DNA from: Kangiellaceae bacterium
Lineage (GTDB): Bacteria > Pseudomonadota > Gammaproteobacteria > Enterobacterales > Kangiellaceae
Assembly (NCBI GenBank): GCA_026196875.1
Contig: JAPHTP010000083.1
Location: forward strand, 41,802-105,801
Reading direction: 5' to 3'
Length of the DNA stretch: 64,000 nucleotides
The notes below the pieces were generated by a model that was given only the letters and a program-made list of their open reading frames with translations, did no database searches and had not been told where the DNA came from. Shown piece after piece: positions 46,807 through 56,213 of the stretch (positions are counted from its first letter, which is position 1; every line of letters begins with the position of its first letter). The position numbers were made by a program, and so were the translations under genes.

Positions 46807-48096
46807 TCAAGCTTCTTGCAGACATTCCTCAATTTGTCCATTGGTTTTACGCTGCAATCTACGCCAATCGGCAATATTTATTTTAATATCAATACGATAA
46901 CTACCGTCATCATTAATCGCTTCAGTTTCAATCACATTTAAGTTGTGTAGTTCGCTACGAATACCAAAATCTTTTGGTGACAAAGATAATGTTAGCTGCA
47001 ACCACTGAACCTCAAGCTGCTGAGTAATTGTTTGGCACAATAACTGAATACCATCCCCGGTTTTGGCAGAACACCATACTCTATCTGGCTCGCCTTCGAT
47101 TCCGGGTTCAACTTTTGGTTCGACCCCCTGTAAATTGTCGATTTTATTGAAAACTTCAATAGTCTTGATGTCCGCGGCTCCAATAGCTTCTAAAACATCG
47201 TAAACCTGTTCAATATTGTCGTCCTTTCTCTCGTCAGAAGCGTCTATGATGTGCAACAAAATATCTGCCTGCCTACTTTCTTGTAGCGTCGCCTTAAATG
47301 CTGCCACCAAGTCATGGGGCAAATGGCGAATAAAACCAACGGTGTCAGATAAAATTGCCTGCTGCCCAGGCACTAATTCTATTTTTCGGTGAGTGGGATC
47401 TAAGGTCGCGAAAAGCTGATCTGCGGCGTAGACATCAGCCTCAGTAATACGATTAAACATGGTCGATTTACCGGCATTGGTATATCCCACCAACGCAACC
47501 GTCGGTAAACTGCCTCGTTTCCGAGACCGTCGACTTTGTTCACGCTGCTTCTCAACCTTTTCTAATCTTTTACGGATGGTTTTGATCCGTTCACGCAGCA
47601 ATCTGCGGTCAGTTTCTAACTGGGTTTCTCCAGGTCCCCTTAGACCAATTCCCCCTTTCTGTCTTTCCAGGTGGGTCCAACCTCGCACTAAACGGGTCGA
47701 CAAATGATTAAGCTGAGCGAGCTCAACTTGAAGCTTTCCCTCATGGGTTTGTGCTCTTTGGGCGAATATATCGAGAATAAGACCGGTCCGGTCTATTACC
47801 CTGCACTCTACCAATCGCTCAAGGTTTCTTTCTTGCGCCGGCGACAAACGATGATTAAATAATACGACATCGGCTTTTTTATCTTTTACCTGCTGCGCAA
47901 TTTCTTCTGCTTTACCTGTTCCTATAAAGTAACGGGGATGAGGAGAATGGCGACTGCCGCCGATAACGTCTTTAACCTGCAAACCAGCAGATACCACCAA
48001 ATCAACAAATTCGTCCTTGTCTTCTTGATTGTGGGTGTCGGGAAAATCTATGTGGATAAGGATGGCGTTTTCACCGCCAGCGTGTCTTTCAAACAA
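46807..48096 (-). CDS. hflX: Ribosome-associated GTPase HflX
   Basis: HflX is a GTPase that splits stalled 70S ribosomes under stress. The 429-residue protein has the HflX N-terminal domain (about 1-170), a glycine-rich linker (ERQKGGIGLRGPGETQLE) and a G domain with G1 GYTNAGKS and G3 DTVGFIRHLP. Translation seems to start at TTG; no better ATG is in frame, and the Shine-Dalgarno is weak. It lies 131 bases after hfq across a hairpin. Confidence 0.95.
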   Translation of the reverse strand: MFERHAGGENAILIHIDFPDTHNQEDKDEFVDLVVSAGLQVKDVIGGSRHSPHPRYFIGTGKAEEIAQQVKDKKADVVLFNHRLSPAQERNLERLVECRVIDRTGLILDIFAQRAQTHEGKLQVELAQLNHLSTRLVRGWTHLERQKGGIGLRGPGETQLETDRRLLRERIKTIRKRLEKVEKQREQSRRSRKRGSLPTVALVGYTNAGKSTMFNRITEADVYAADQLFATLDPTHRKIELVPGQQAILSDTVGFIRHLPHDLVAAFKATLQESRQADILLHIIDASDERKDDNIEQVYDVLEAIGAADIKTIEVFNKIDNLQGVEPKVEPGIEGEPDRVWCSAKTGDGIQLLCQTITQQLEVQWLQLTLSLSPKDFGIRSELHNLNVIETEAINDDGSYRIDIKINIADWRRLQRKTNGQIEECLQEA

Positions 48097-48160
48097 ATGG
48101 ACAACTCTTGTGGAGCTTGAGCTCCAACATTATTTATTTTTATAAAATAATAAACACGAA

Positions 48161-48184
48161 CGCCAACTATTAAAATAGCTGGCG
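48161..48184 (-). terminator. Hairpin between hfq and hflX
   Basis: CGCCAACTATT and AATAGCTGGCG form an eleven-base stem with one mismatch and a two-base loop, followed on the minus strand by an AT-rich stretch. It probably ends or attenuates the short hfq transcript. Confidence 0.6.
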
Positions 48185-48227
48185 TAATTTGTACTTTTTA
48201 AGGAACCCTAACTGAAGTTTCTTAAAA

Positions 48228-48500
48228 CTAGAAGTTGCCGACGCTATCGCCACCTTCAGTACTATGCTCACTGCCGTCATTTGCGTGAGGTAATTTCACA
48301 TTACGAGCAGGAACAACAGTTGAAATTGCATGTTTATAAACCATTTGGCTAACCGTATTTTTTAACAATACAACGAACTGGTCAAAAGACTCAATTTGCC
48401 CTTGAAGCTTAATGCCGTTAACCAAGAAGATTGAAACCGGAACACGTTCTTTACGAAGTGCATTTAAATAAGGGTCTTGTAGAGATTGCCCTTTTGACAT
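48228..48500 (-). CDS. hfq: RNA chaperone Hfq
   Basis: Hfq is the hexameric Sm-like chaperone that pairs small RNAs with mRNAs. The 90-residue protein has the Sm1 ([20 protein letters not shown]) and Sm2 ([12 protein letters not shown]) motifs, and an acidic, disordered tail ending in SVGNF. A strong ribosome site AAGGAGAC lies six bases before ATG. In most relatives hfq directly follows miaA; here recQ and 474 bases intervene. Confidence 0.97.
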   Translation of the reverse strand: MSKGQSLQDPYLNALRKERVPVSIFLVNGIKLQGQIESFDQFVVLLKNTVSQMVYKHAISTVVPARNVKLPHANDGSEHSTEGGDSVGNF

Positions 48501-48974
48501 AACTGTCTCCTTTTTGTTTTTTTAATCTTGAGACTTATTTCGGTGGTTGAGTCTCTTTGTAATTATTGTTCTTGTAAAGCCTGCAGACTGATAGCAATAC
48601 TTTGACAAAAACGCTCCTTCATTTGGTCAAATCACAGTAAAAACTACCTCTTTTACTGCTCCAAAGCTAATTTTAGCATCGTTTCAATACTTCTGCTAAA
48701 TATGCGTTAGTAATGATGCTAAAAGGTCGCTTACTTTCACTTAGTGGGGATTCCCCTCAATAAGTTCAATGCTACTCTCAATAAAATGTCATTAAATTTG
48801 GTAAATCAAATGAGATTAACCTCATTGTTCCGTAGCGGCGCATATTTTATTACGATTCATTACGATCTACTACGAAATTCTTCCTAGATAGCGTATTTTT
48901 TTGCGATTGTGCGTAATAAACTGCATTCTCAACAAACATATACTTCAATCACCACACCTTAGAATGAACCTATC
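48501..48974. other. 474-base non-coding region between recQ and hfq
   Basis: This holds the hfq promoter and perhaps the recQ trailer. TTTTAGCATC (48671-48680) and GATGCTAAAA (48715-48724) form a perfect ten-base inverted repeat with a 34-base loop. Three degenerate ten-base units (TTACGATTCA, TTACGATCTA, CTACGAAATT) run in tandem at 48850-48879. No protein-coding frame is convincing. Confidence 0.6.
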
Positions 48975-51101
48975 TCAAGATAGATTGGTTTCAGCAGCAG
49001 CGACACAACGAATAATGTTGTAGTCAAATTCTTCTCCCAACATCTCGTAAGTACGCTTTAACTTACCAACCTCTCCTTGCTCATCACTTAATAAGGTTTG
49101 ACTAATCAATTGATAATCGGATTCTTCTATATCCAAAACCATGGTTGCATCAAGTAGTCCAGCGCCAATAGCGTCGGCGATATGGCCATAGATAGTGGAC
49201 GTTTTTAATTCTCTTTTATTCGCAACATCATCAATAGATATCCCATCGGATAACATAATTAAAGTTTGGTTGACGGTATCGCTGACTGAGCTACTTACCG
49301 CATGATGTAATGGGTGAGCCTTAATTGTTTCAAGAAAAACCTGTCCATATTTTTCTAGCTTACGACTACCCACTCCATTAATAAACTGAATTTCAGCTAG
49401 CTGTTTTGGGCGACTTTCAGCCATCTCTACCAATGTGGAGTCGTGAAAAATAACGTAGGGCGGAACACCCTGTTGATCTGCCAATTTCTTACGTAGCGCT
49501 TTTAACGCCTCGAACAACTCTTGATGTATTGAGGCAACTTGCTTTTTATTTGACTTGCTCGACTTGGTTTTTTCTAGCTTGGGCTGTTTTCTGGCAGCCA
49601 AGCTTTGCTCTCCTTTCAGAAGCGCGCGGCTTTTTTCAGTTAGCCGAAGTGCGCCGTATCGATTAACGTCTGAAACCACAAACCCCAGAGCAATCAATTG
49701 TCTGAATAAGCTACGCCACTCAGCAACTGACAGCTCTTCACCAATACCGTAGGTAGATAAGCTGTCATGCCCGTTATTGATAATCCTCTGGTCGCTTTTT
49801 CCCAATAGAATATCGATAATGTATCCCACGCCGAATCTTTGGCCTGAACGATACACGCAAGACAAAGCTTTCTGGGCAGCAACGGTAGCATCCCATGTTT
49901 CTGGTGGACTCAAACAATTATCGCAGTTACCACACCGTTTGGTCAGTGGCTCATCAAAGTAGTCCAATAAAGCAACCCTTCGGCAGGTTGACAGCTCGCA
50001 AAGCCCCAACATAGATTCCAGTTTTTGCTGGGTAACCCTTTTATAATCCTCATGAGCTTCACTTTGTTCCATCATTTGCCGAAGCGTTATAACGTCCTGT
50101 AAACCATAGCTCATCCAGGCATTTGAGGCTTGCCCATCTCTACCGGCACGCCCGGTTTCCTGATAATAGGCTTCAATACTTTTCGGCAAACTCAAATGCG
50201 CAACAAAACGCACATCGGGTTTATCGATGCCCATACCAAACGCAATTGTTGCCACGATAATTACTCCAGACTCGCGCAAAAAACGTTGCTGATTTTCAGC
50301 TCGCACCTCGGCACGCATACCAGCATGGTAAGGTAGTGCAGTTCTCCCTTTGTCAGACAGCCATTCCGCTACCGCCTCCACTTTTTTACGAGACAAGCAA
50401 TAAACGATTCCCGCATCTGTAGGGTGATGTAACTGGAGAAAACGCCACAATTGATCTCGGCTATTTTGACCTTCCTGGATCTGATAACGAATATTCGGTC
50501 TATCAAAACTATTGATGAATTTTTCAGCATTGTGAAGTTTTAAATGCTCGACGATCTCCTCTCGCGTTTTTGAATCAGCTGTAGCTGTAAGCGCAATTCG
50601 CGGCACATTTGGAAAGACTTCCGCGAGAAAATCTAATTGTTTATATTCCGGCCTAAAATCGTGTCCCCATTGGGACACGCAGTGGGCTTCATCGATCGCA
50701 AATAAAGAAAGCTCAATTTGTTGCAGTAAATTGATACAGCTTGGTGTTGTCAGTCTTTCAGGTGCTACATATAAAATATCCAACTCACCACTTATTAAGC
50801 GATGTTCAATCGCTTTTGCCTGACTGGTAGTTAAGGTTGAATTCAGAAATGCACCTTGGATACCCAGTTGTTCTAATGCATCAACCTGGTCTTGCATTAA
50901 AGCAATTAGCGGAGATACCACTACACCTACGCCTCGGCGCACCATCGCTGGTATTTGATAACAAAGCGATTTTCCGCCACCGGTTGGCATCAGTGCAAGC
51001 ACATCTTTACCTTCGATTAATGCGTCGATAATACTGGATTGGTTTAGACGGAACTCTGCGTAACCGAAAGTATCCCTAAGAATTTGGAGTGCTTGCTGCA
51101 T
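48975..51101 (-). CDS. recQ: ATP-dependent DNA helicase RecQ
   Basis: RecQ is a 3'-5' helicase in recombination and replication-fork repair. The 708-residue protein has a helicase core (GGGKSLCYQIPA Walker A, DEAHCVSQWGHDFRP box, GMGIDKPDVRF), a zinc-binding RecQ-C-terminal region (cysteines in CELSTCRR and CGNCDNC) and an HRDC domain (about 540-620). The start MQQALQILRDTFGY fits other RecQs; an open frame with GTG at 51272 would add 57 low-complexity residues. It interrupts the usual miaA-hfq neighbourhood. Confidence 0.95.
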   Translation of the reverse strand: MQQALQILRDTFGYAEFRLNQSSIIDALIEGKDVLALMPTGGGKSLCYQIPAMVRRGVGVVVSPLIALMQDQVDALEQLGIQGAFLNSTLTTSQAKAIEHRLISGELDILYVAPERLTTPSCINLLQQIELSLFAIDEAHCVSQWGHDFRPEYKQLDFLAEVFPNVPRIALTATADSKTREEIVEHLKLHNAEKFINSFDRPNIRYQIQEGQNSRDQLWRFLQLHHPTDAGIVYCLSRKKVEAVAEWLSDKGRTALPYHAGMRAEVRAENQQRFLRESGVIIVATIAFGMGIDKPDVRFVAHLSLPKSIEAYYQETGRAGRDGQASNAWMSYGLQDVITLRQMMEQSEAHEDYKRVTQQKLESMLGLCELSTCRRVALLDYFDEPLTKRCGNCDNCLSPPETWDATVAAQKALSCVYRSGQRFGVGYIIDILLGKSDQRIINNGHDSLSTYGIGEELSVAEWRSLFRQLIALGFVVSDVNRYGALRLTEKSRALLKGEQSLAARKQPKLEKTKSSKSNKKQVASIHQELFEALKALRKKLADQQGVPPYVIFHDSTLVEMAESRPKQLAEIQFINGVGSRKLEKYGQVFLETIKAHPLHHAVSSSVSDTVNQTLIMLSDGISIDDVANKRELKTSTIYGHIADAIGAGLLDATMVLDIEESDYQLISQTLLSDEQGEVGKLKRTYEMLGEEFDYNIIRCVAAAETNLS

Positions 51102-51271
51102 TGTTAGACTTTCTTCTAATAATTTTATCTTTTGATTTTTGATTTTTGATTGTAGATTATATTGTGATCTTAACTTGGAAGACGATGGACAATCTCTGAA
51201 ATCAATGCCAGCAAAATTTGCTGAACGACTACAGTCAATATCTCTGCTCAAATGAACTGATTTTCGCTTCA

Positions 51272-52231
51272 CTAAGTTTCAGCATGAGATTCAACAAACT
51301 CTAAAACATCTCGTTTAGCCTGGAGTAGCTGGTCTTTCTCAAGTGGATCATACCAATTGACATTTGGCCAACTGCGTAGCCAAGTATATTGACGTTTAGC
51401 TAATTGTCGAGTGGCAATAATACCTCTTTCGATCGCCTCGTCTAAACTGAGCTCCCCCTGCAAGTGCATCCAAATTTGGCGATAGCCCACACACTTAATC
51501 GAAGGATTATCCAGACTAAGATCTCCTCGATGATAAAGAGCTGTAACTTCCTCGAGAAATCCTTGTTGCATCATTATTTCGAATCGTTTGGCGATCCGCT
51601 GGTGTAAAACGGCCCTATCTTCCGGCGCTAAGGCAATTGATAGCAACGGATTGGGTAACGCATCAAGTTGTTGTTCTTTATGCCACGCCGACAGAGGCTT
51701 GCCACTCACTTTAAATACTTCTAAGGCGCGCAAAATTCGCTGAGTGTCAGTGGAATGTAATCGGTTGGCTGTATCTGGATCTACCTGAGTGAGTCTATCA
51801 TGTAACGCTTGAATACCTTCATTTTCTAGCTCGCCCTTAAGTTGTGAACGAGTCTGTTCATCGGCTTGTGGTAAATCTGCAAGCCCATCCTTCAGAGCTT
51901 TATAATAAAGCATGGTTCCGCCAGCAAGTAGCGGAGTCTTTCCCTTAGCATGAATTTCGTTAATCATCTTTTTGGCATCAGTAGCAAAATTCGCGGCTGA
52001 ATAAGACTCTGCTGGGTCGATTAAATCAATGAGGTAGTGTGGCGCAAGTCGTAACTCATCGACAGACGGTTTTGCGCTACCGATATTCATATCTTTATAG
52101 ACCATTGCAGAGTCCACGCTAATGATTTCGAACTGATCGGTTTTGTATAGTTCCATTGCCAGAGCGGTTTTTCCACTCGCGGTGGGTCCCATTATGAAAA
52201 TGACAGGTTTATCTGGATATGTCATTTGCAT
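51272..52231 (-). CDS. miaA: tRNA dimethylallyltransferase MiaA
   Basis: MiaA adds a dimethylallyl group to A37 of tRNAs that read UNN codons. The 319-residue protein has the P-loop GPTASGKT (15-22), the SVDSAMVYKDMNIGSAKPS region and the late RQLAKRQYTWLRSW tRNA-binding motif. The ATG follows the mutL stop with no gap; a second ATG lies two codons on. It forms an operon with mutL. Confidence 0.96.
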   Translation of the reverse strand: MQMTYPDKPVIFIMGPTASGKTALAMELYKTDQFEIISVDSAMVYKDMNIGSAKPSVDELRLAPHYLIDLIDPAESYSAANFATDAKKMINEIHAKGKTPLLAGGTMLYYKALKDGLADLPQADEQTRSQLKGELENEGIQALHDRLTQVDPDTANRLHSTDTQRILRALEVFKVSGKPLSAWHKEQQLDALPNPLLSIALAPEDRAVLHQRIAKRFEIMMQQGFLEEVTALYHRGDLSLDNPSIKCVGYRQIWMHLQGELSLDEAIERGIIATRQLAKRQYTWLRSWPNVNWYDPLEKDQLLQAKRDVLEFVESHAET

Positions 52232-54163
52232 CTAAAACAAGCCTTTAAGCATTTCACCGGTGATTTGTTTAACCGTATCTGCAGGTAAATTCGGCGCACA
52301 CTTGTGAAAAATGCTCACTATTTGTGTAGGGCTTAATTCCACTTGCTCAGATAGCCTCCCAATTAAACCGGCGGTTTTAAGCGAACTCAAAAAACAATCT
52401 TCCAAGAGCACTTTTATTGAGTTAGTGCTTAATTGTAAACTCCAGTCAGGCACTGCAGAAATTTTTAGACAACTGTTTTCGGTCGGTTCAAATATAAAGC
52501 CTAGATTTTTCAATAACTGATGATTTTGGAAATCTTCTATGACCTCTTCGCAAACGGAAACTTCTATAGGAAAAAGCAGCGGCTTACTTTCACACTTTTG
52601 ATTTTTATCCACAAGCTCTTGCAAGTATAAGATCAGAAGCTTTTGTTGATTAATCGCCAACAAAACACCATCGGAGTCGGGAGCAATCCAAAAACCACCG
52701 CCAACGTAGTACGCCGCTTCATTCCTCTTTGCAACTTTCGGTTTCTGTTGTGGTGTTACAAATTTATTTTCAGTATAGGAATCAACTCTCGACGGGTATT
52801 CTTTAATTTGCGAAATTAATTCGGGATTTGTTTCTGTCTTAGTCGAGTTAGATACTTCACCCGCGATTCCTTTTTGAGCAGCTACAGCTTTCAAAGTATC
52901 TTGACTGACTTTGCGAATATAGGGAGAAGACCCGGTAGTAAATGCTGCTGAGCGATTAAAGTCACTATCTGAAGTCCGAGTTTCTGATGTCTGAATTTCT
53001 GAAGTCTGAGTTAACGCTTGCGTTGGTTGTTTATCATCACATTTTTGCCAGAGATGATCTTGTTGGTTTCTTCCATCTGACTCAGCTTGCTCTTCGTTTA
53101 CCTCTTGTTCAAATACCAGAGATTGGTTACTAAAAGATTCATTTAATGCTTCACTTATACTTTTAGCAAACAAATCGTGCACAAGTCGTTGTTGCCCAAA
53201 CCTCACTTCATGTTTGGTGGGATGTACATTCACATCAACTTGGTGCGGGTCCATTTGAATAAAAATAACAAAGGTGGCCATTCTACCTGGCGGTAAAAAT
53301 TGTTGATAAGCTTGACGAATTGCATGGCTTAAAATTTTATCTTTAATTGGTCTGCCATTGATAAATACGTATTGAATATCCGACTCACTGCGGTGGAAAT
53401 CCGGCTTACCTAACCATCCGTTGACTTTCATCAATTCATGCTGACAGTTAAAAGCAATACAATTCTGAGCAAACGGTTTTCCACAAATTGCCTCAACTCG
53501 CTTAAGTAATTCACTTGATTGCGTGGCCGGAACTCGTTTTGCTACTTTATGATTGTGCCTTAATACGAATGCGATTTCAGGATTAGCCAAAGCGTGCTGT
53601 TTAAAAACTTCTTCCACTCTAGCAAATTCAGTTTTCTCTGTGCGCAGGAATTTTTGCCTGGCAGGTGTATTATAGAAAAGCTCAGCAACTTCAATTCGTG
53701 TTCCAGCAGAAGCAGCGGCGGGCAAAACTTCAACCGCCATATCACGCCCATGGGCAATGGCTTGCCAAGCCAATTCTTCTTGGTGAGGACGTGAAGTTAA
53801 GGTCAATTTTGCAACAGAACTAATACTCGCAAGGGCCTCGCCGCGAAACCCTAAGGAGCGAATTCCAGCTAAGTCTTTCGCTTGGGCTATTTTACTTGTC
53901 GCATGGCGGGTTAAAGCTAAGGTTAAATCATCTTTTACAATTCCTTTGCCATTATCTGTCACCCGAATAAGCCGGGTACCACCACGTTCAATTTCGACGT
54001 CTATCTTGGTGGCGCCTGAGTCGATACTATTTTCGACCAACTCTTTAACAACTGACGCGGGTCTTTCGACCACTTCACCAGCGGCGATTTGATTGGCTAA
54101 GCGATTATCCAGCAGCTTTATTCTCTGTGCTGAGGTTGCTGGCGACTGAGTCGCTTGAGGCAA
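52232..54163 (-). CDS. mutL: DNA mismatch repair protein MutL
   Basis: MutL links mismatch recognition by MutS to strand incision. The 643-residue protein has a GHKL ATPase domain (IAAGEVVERPASVVKELVEN, DNGKG, FRGEAL), a variable linker rich in Gln, Ser and Thr (about 340-450), and a C-terminal dimer domain. The endonuclease motif DQHAxxE of most bacterial MutLs is not present (AINQQKLLIL instead), as in MutH-type Gammaproteobacteria. Confidence 0.96.
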   Translation of the reverse strand: MPQATQSPATSAQRIKLLDNRLANQIAAGEVVERPASVVKELVENSIDSGATKIDVEIERGGTRLIRVTDNGKGIVKDDLTLALTRHATSKIAQAKDLAGIRSLGFRGEALASISSVAKLTLTSRPHQEELAWQAIAHGRDMAVEVLPAAASAGTRIEVAELFYNTPARQKFLRTEKTEFARVEEVFKQHALANPEIAFVLRHNHKVAKRVPATQSSELLKRVEAICGKPFAQNCIAFNCQHELMKVNGWLGKPDFHRSESDIQYVFINGRPIKDKILSHAIRQAYQQFLPPGRMATFVIFIQMDPHQVDVNVHPTKHEVRFGQQRLVHDLFAKSISEALNESFSNQSLVFEQEVNEEQAESDGRNQQDHLWQKCDDKQPTQALTQTSEIQTSETRTSDSDFNRSAAFTTGSSPYIRKVSQDTLKAVAAQKGIAGEVSNSTKTETNPELISQIKEYPSRVDSYTENKFVTPQQKPKVAKRNEAAYYVGGGFWIAPDSDGVLLAINQQKLLILYLQELVDKNQKCESKPLLFPIEVSVCEEVIEDFQNHQLLKNLGFIFEPTENSCLKISAVPDWSLQLSTNSIKVLLEDCFLSSLKTAGLIGRLSEQVELSPTQIVSIFHKCAPNLPADTVKQITGEMLKGLF

Positions 54164-54223
54164 GTGTACTCTCCTAAAAATTTCCAGCCCTATTCAATAA
54201 TAAAGATAGTCTTGGCGTATTTC

Positions 54224-55537
54224 TTATACTTCTGGAATTGATAATACTTGTCCGATTCGAAGTCGACTGGACTTTAGCTTATTGTGTGACTTTAATCGCG
54301 AAATCGAGACCCCATATTCAGCAGCAATTTCAGACAACGTATCACCTCTGGCAACTCTATGAGACTTAGCCTTGGCCAGATTGGCTAAGTAAGTTCCATC
54401 CGGCGGATTGGCTCGAAAATACTTTCTTACGCCTTCAAAAACTGCTCGAGCAATTTTGTTCTGCTGCTTACTGGTCTTTAATAACTTTTCTTCCGTAGGG
54501 TTAGATATAAATGCCATTTCGACAAGCATCGCCGGAATATCTGGCATTCTCAGCACCATAAAGGCAGCTTTTCTAAGCCCCTTTCCGTGCATTTTACTCA
54601 TCCTACTTTTAAGTTGTTTACGCACTTCCTCACCAGCTTTAATACTTTCACCTACAGAATAATGCATTGATAAGTCAATTAACACTTGGGCGACTAAAGG
54701 GTCTTTATTCTGCAAACTTTCTACGCCTCCAAGCCTGTCAGAGCTTTTTTCTCTTTGCTCTAACCATTTACCCATTTCAGTATTGGCTCCTCGTGTTGAA
54801 AGCACCCAGACAGATGCCCCTTTAACTCTAGGATCAGTAAATCCATCAGCATGCAATGAAACCAAAAGGTCTGCCCGATTTTTTCTAGCAAGCTTGGTTC
54901 TTTGCTCTAAGCCGATGTAGTAATCGCCACTACGAGTTAAGAATGCTTTAAATCCTTTTTCCTTATTAACCAACGCAGCAAGCCTTTTTGCCACTTCCAA
55001 AGTGACGTGTTTTTCTCGGGTTCCTTTTTTGCCTAAAGCACCAGGATCTTCACCACCGTGGCCGGCATCGATAGCAATAACTATGTCTCTATTCTTTTGT
55101 TTTATGACAGAATCAGCAGTCTTGATCACCTGCTTGCGAGCATTTTTTTCTCGTAAATCAACAACCAGTCGATGGCCGTAATTCTGATAAGGATTTAAGG
55201 TGAAGTCTCTGGTCAATACTTCATGAGTCAAATCCATCACAATTCTCAGCTCACCGGATTTCTCACTGGATCGAATTTTACTAACCAGATCTTTCGGTAC
55301 ATCAATTTTATTCAAGTCGGTTTTTAAATCAGCATTCTTAAAATCAATGACAAGCCGATGGGGATTTTGCAAAGTAAATAACTTGTACTCGGCTTTTTCG
55401 CTGACATCAAAAACCAGGCGGGTTTTCTCGGGATCTTTCCAAAAGCGAATACCATTAATATCACCTGCTTTGAGCGGAGATACAGTAATAATCGCAACAA
55501 CGATTAAACTAAAAAACTTGATTAGAAATCGTTCCAA
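54224..55537 (-). CDS. amiB: Periplasmic N-acetylmuramoyl-L-alanine amidase, AmiB/AmiC type
   Basis: This amidase cleaves peptide stems from peptidoglycan during daughter-cell separation. The 437-residue precursor has a Sec signal (to about residue 24), an N-terminal AMIN domain (about 27-130), an Amidase_3 catalytic domain (about 150-370; zinc ligands begin in AIDAGHGGEDPGALG) and a C-terminal LysM repeat (HRVARGDTLSEIAAEYGVS). Its place between tsaE and mutL matches amiB elsewhere. Confidence 0.94.
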   Translation of the reverse strand: MERFLIKFFSLIVVAIITVSPLKAGDINGIRFWKDPEKTRLVFDVSEKAEYKLFTLQNPHRLVIDFKNADLKTDLNKIDVPKDLVSKIRSSEKSGELRIVMDLTHEVLTRDFTLNPYQNYGHRLVVDLREKNARKQVIKTADSVIKQKNRDIVIAIDAGHGGEDPGALGKKGTREKHVTLEVAKRLAALVNKEKGFKAFLTRSGDYYIGLEQRTKLARKNRADLLVSLHADGFTDPRVKGASVWVLSTRGANTEMGKWLEQREKSSDRLGGVESLQNKDPLVAQVLIDLSMHYSVGESIKAGEEVRKQLKSRMSKMHGKGLRKAAFMVLRMPDIPAMLVEMAFISNPTEEKLLKTSKQQNKIARAVFEGVRKYFRANPPDGTYLANLAKAKSHRVARGDTLSEIAAEYGVSISRLKSHNKLKSSRLRIGQVLSIPEV

Positions 55538-55610
55538 TTCAACACCCTTACTTCTTTAAAGCCTTCAATAATTCCCGTATTTGGACTTAGTCATTTAGAT
55601 TTAATTATAT

Positions 55611-56066
55611 TTATTTTAGCAGCTTTTCTACTAACGCCTCGCTCCAAGAGGCTGTGCCTGCATCCAGTCTAATACTTCTTGCTTCGCCTTGATAGCTCAA
55701 TTCCAACGAAATATCCGCCTCGGGTAATATACCAGTACCCTTTTCCGGCCACTCGATTAAGCATAAGGCGGCTTCATCCAAATAATCCCTGATCCCTATG
55801 TATTCCAGCTCTTCAGGATCTCCGAGTCGGTAAAGATCAAAGTGATAAACTTTACGACCGCCTATTTCGTAAGGTTCAACCAAAGTGTAGGTAGGGCTTT
55901 TGGTACTACCACTGTGCCCTAGCGCTTGGAGCAACCCCCTTACCATTGTCGTTTTACCTGCCCCCAGCGGACCATTAAGAAAAATGACTGCTTTTTGCGG
56001 CAATAACCCGGCAAGCTTGCAACCGAACTCAAGCGTTGCTTTTTCGTCGAGTAGTTCTTTATGCAT
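55611..56066 (-). CDS. tsaE: tRNA threonylcarbamoyladenosine biosynthesis ATPase TsaE
   Basis: TsaE is the ATPase that regenerates the TsaB-TsaD complex making t6A37 on tRNAs. The 151-residue protein has the Walker A GPLGAGKTTMVRGLL (about 32-46) and the HFDLYRL and LIEWPEKG motifs. It is 147 bases from nnr, a gap with nothing I can name, and 74 bases before amiB. Confidence 0.95.
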   Translation of the reverse strand: MHKELLDEKATLEFGCKLAGLLPQKAVIFLNGPLGAGKTTMVRGLLQALGHSGSTKSPTYTLVEPYEIGGRKVYHFDLYRLGDPEELEYIGIRDYLDEAALCLIEWPEKGTGILPEADISLELSYQGEARSIRLDAGTASWSEALVEKLLK

Positions 56067-56213
56067 GTTTAGATACTAAGAGGCCAAGAGATCAAAGTGG
56101 CTATATCATATCATTGCAGGGTTTAGTATGACTACTATAGGCTTAATGGTAGCTGACTATTATGCGCCATTTGTGGGCACCATTTGAGGTGTCATCATTT
56201 TAGCTCGCTAGTT

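Noticed and set aside
51102..51272. GTG start that would extend RecQ by 57 residues
   Set aside because: The extension is low complexity (repeated AATCAAAAATC in the DNA) and other RecQ proteins begin at the MQQALQILRDTFGY position.
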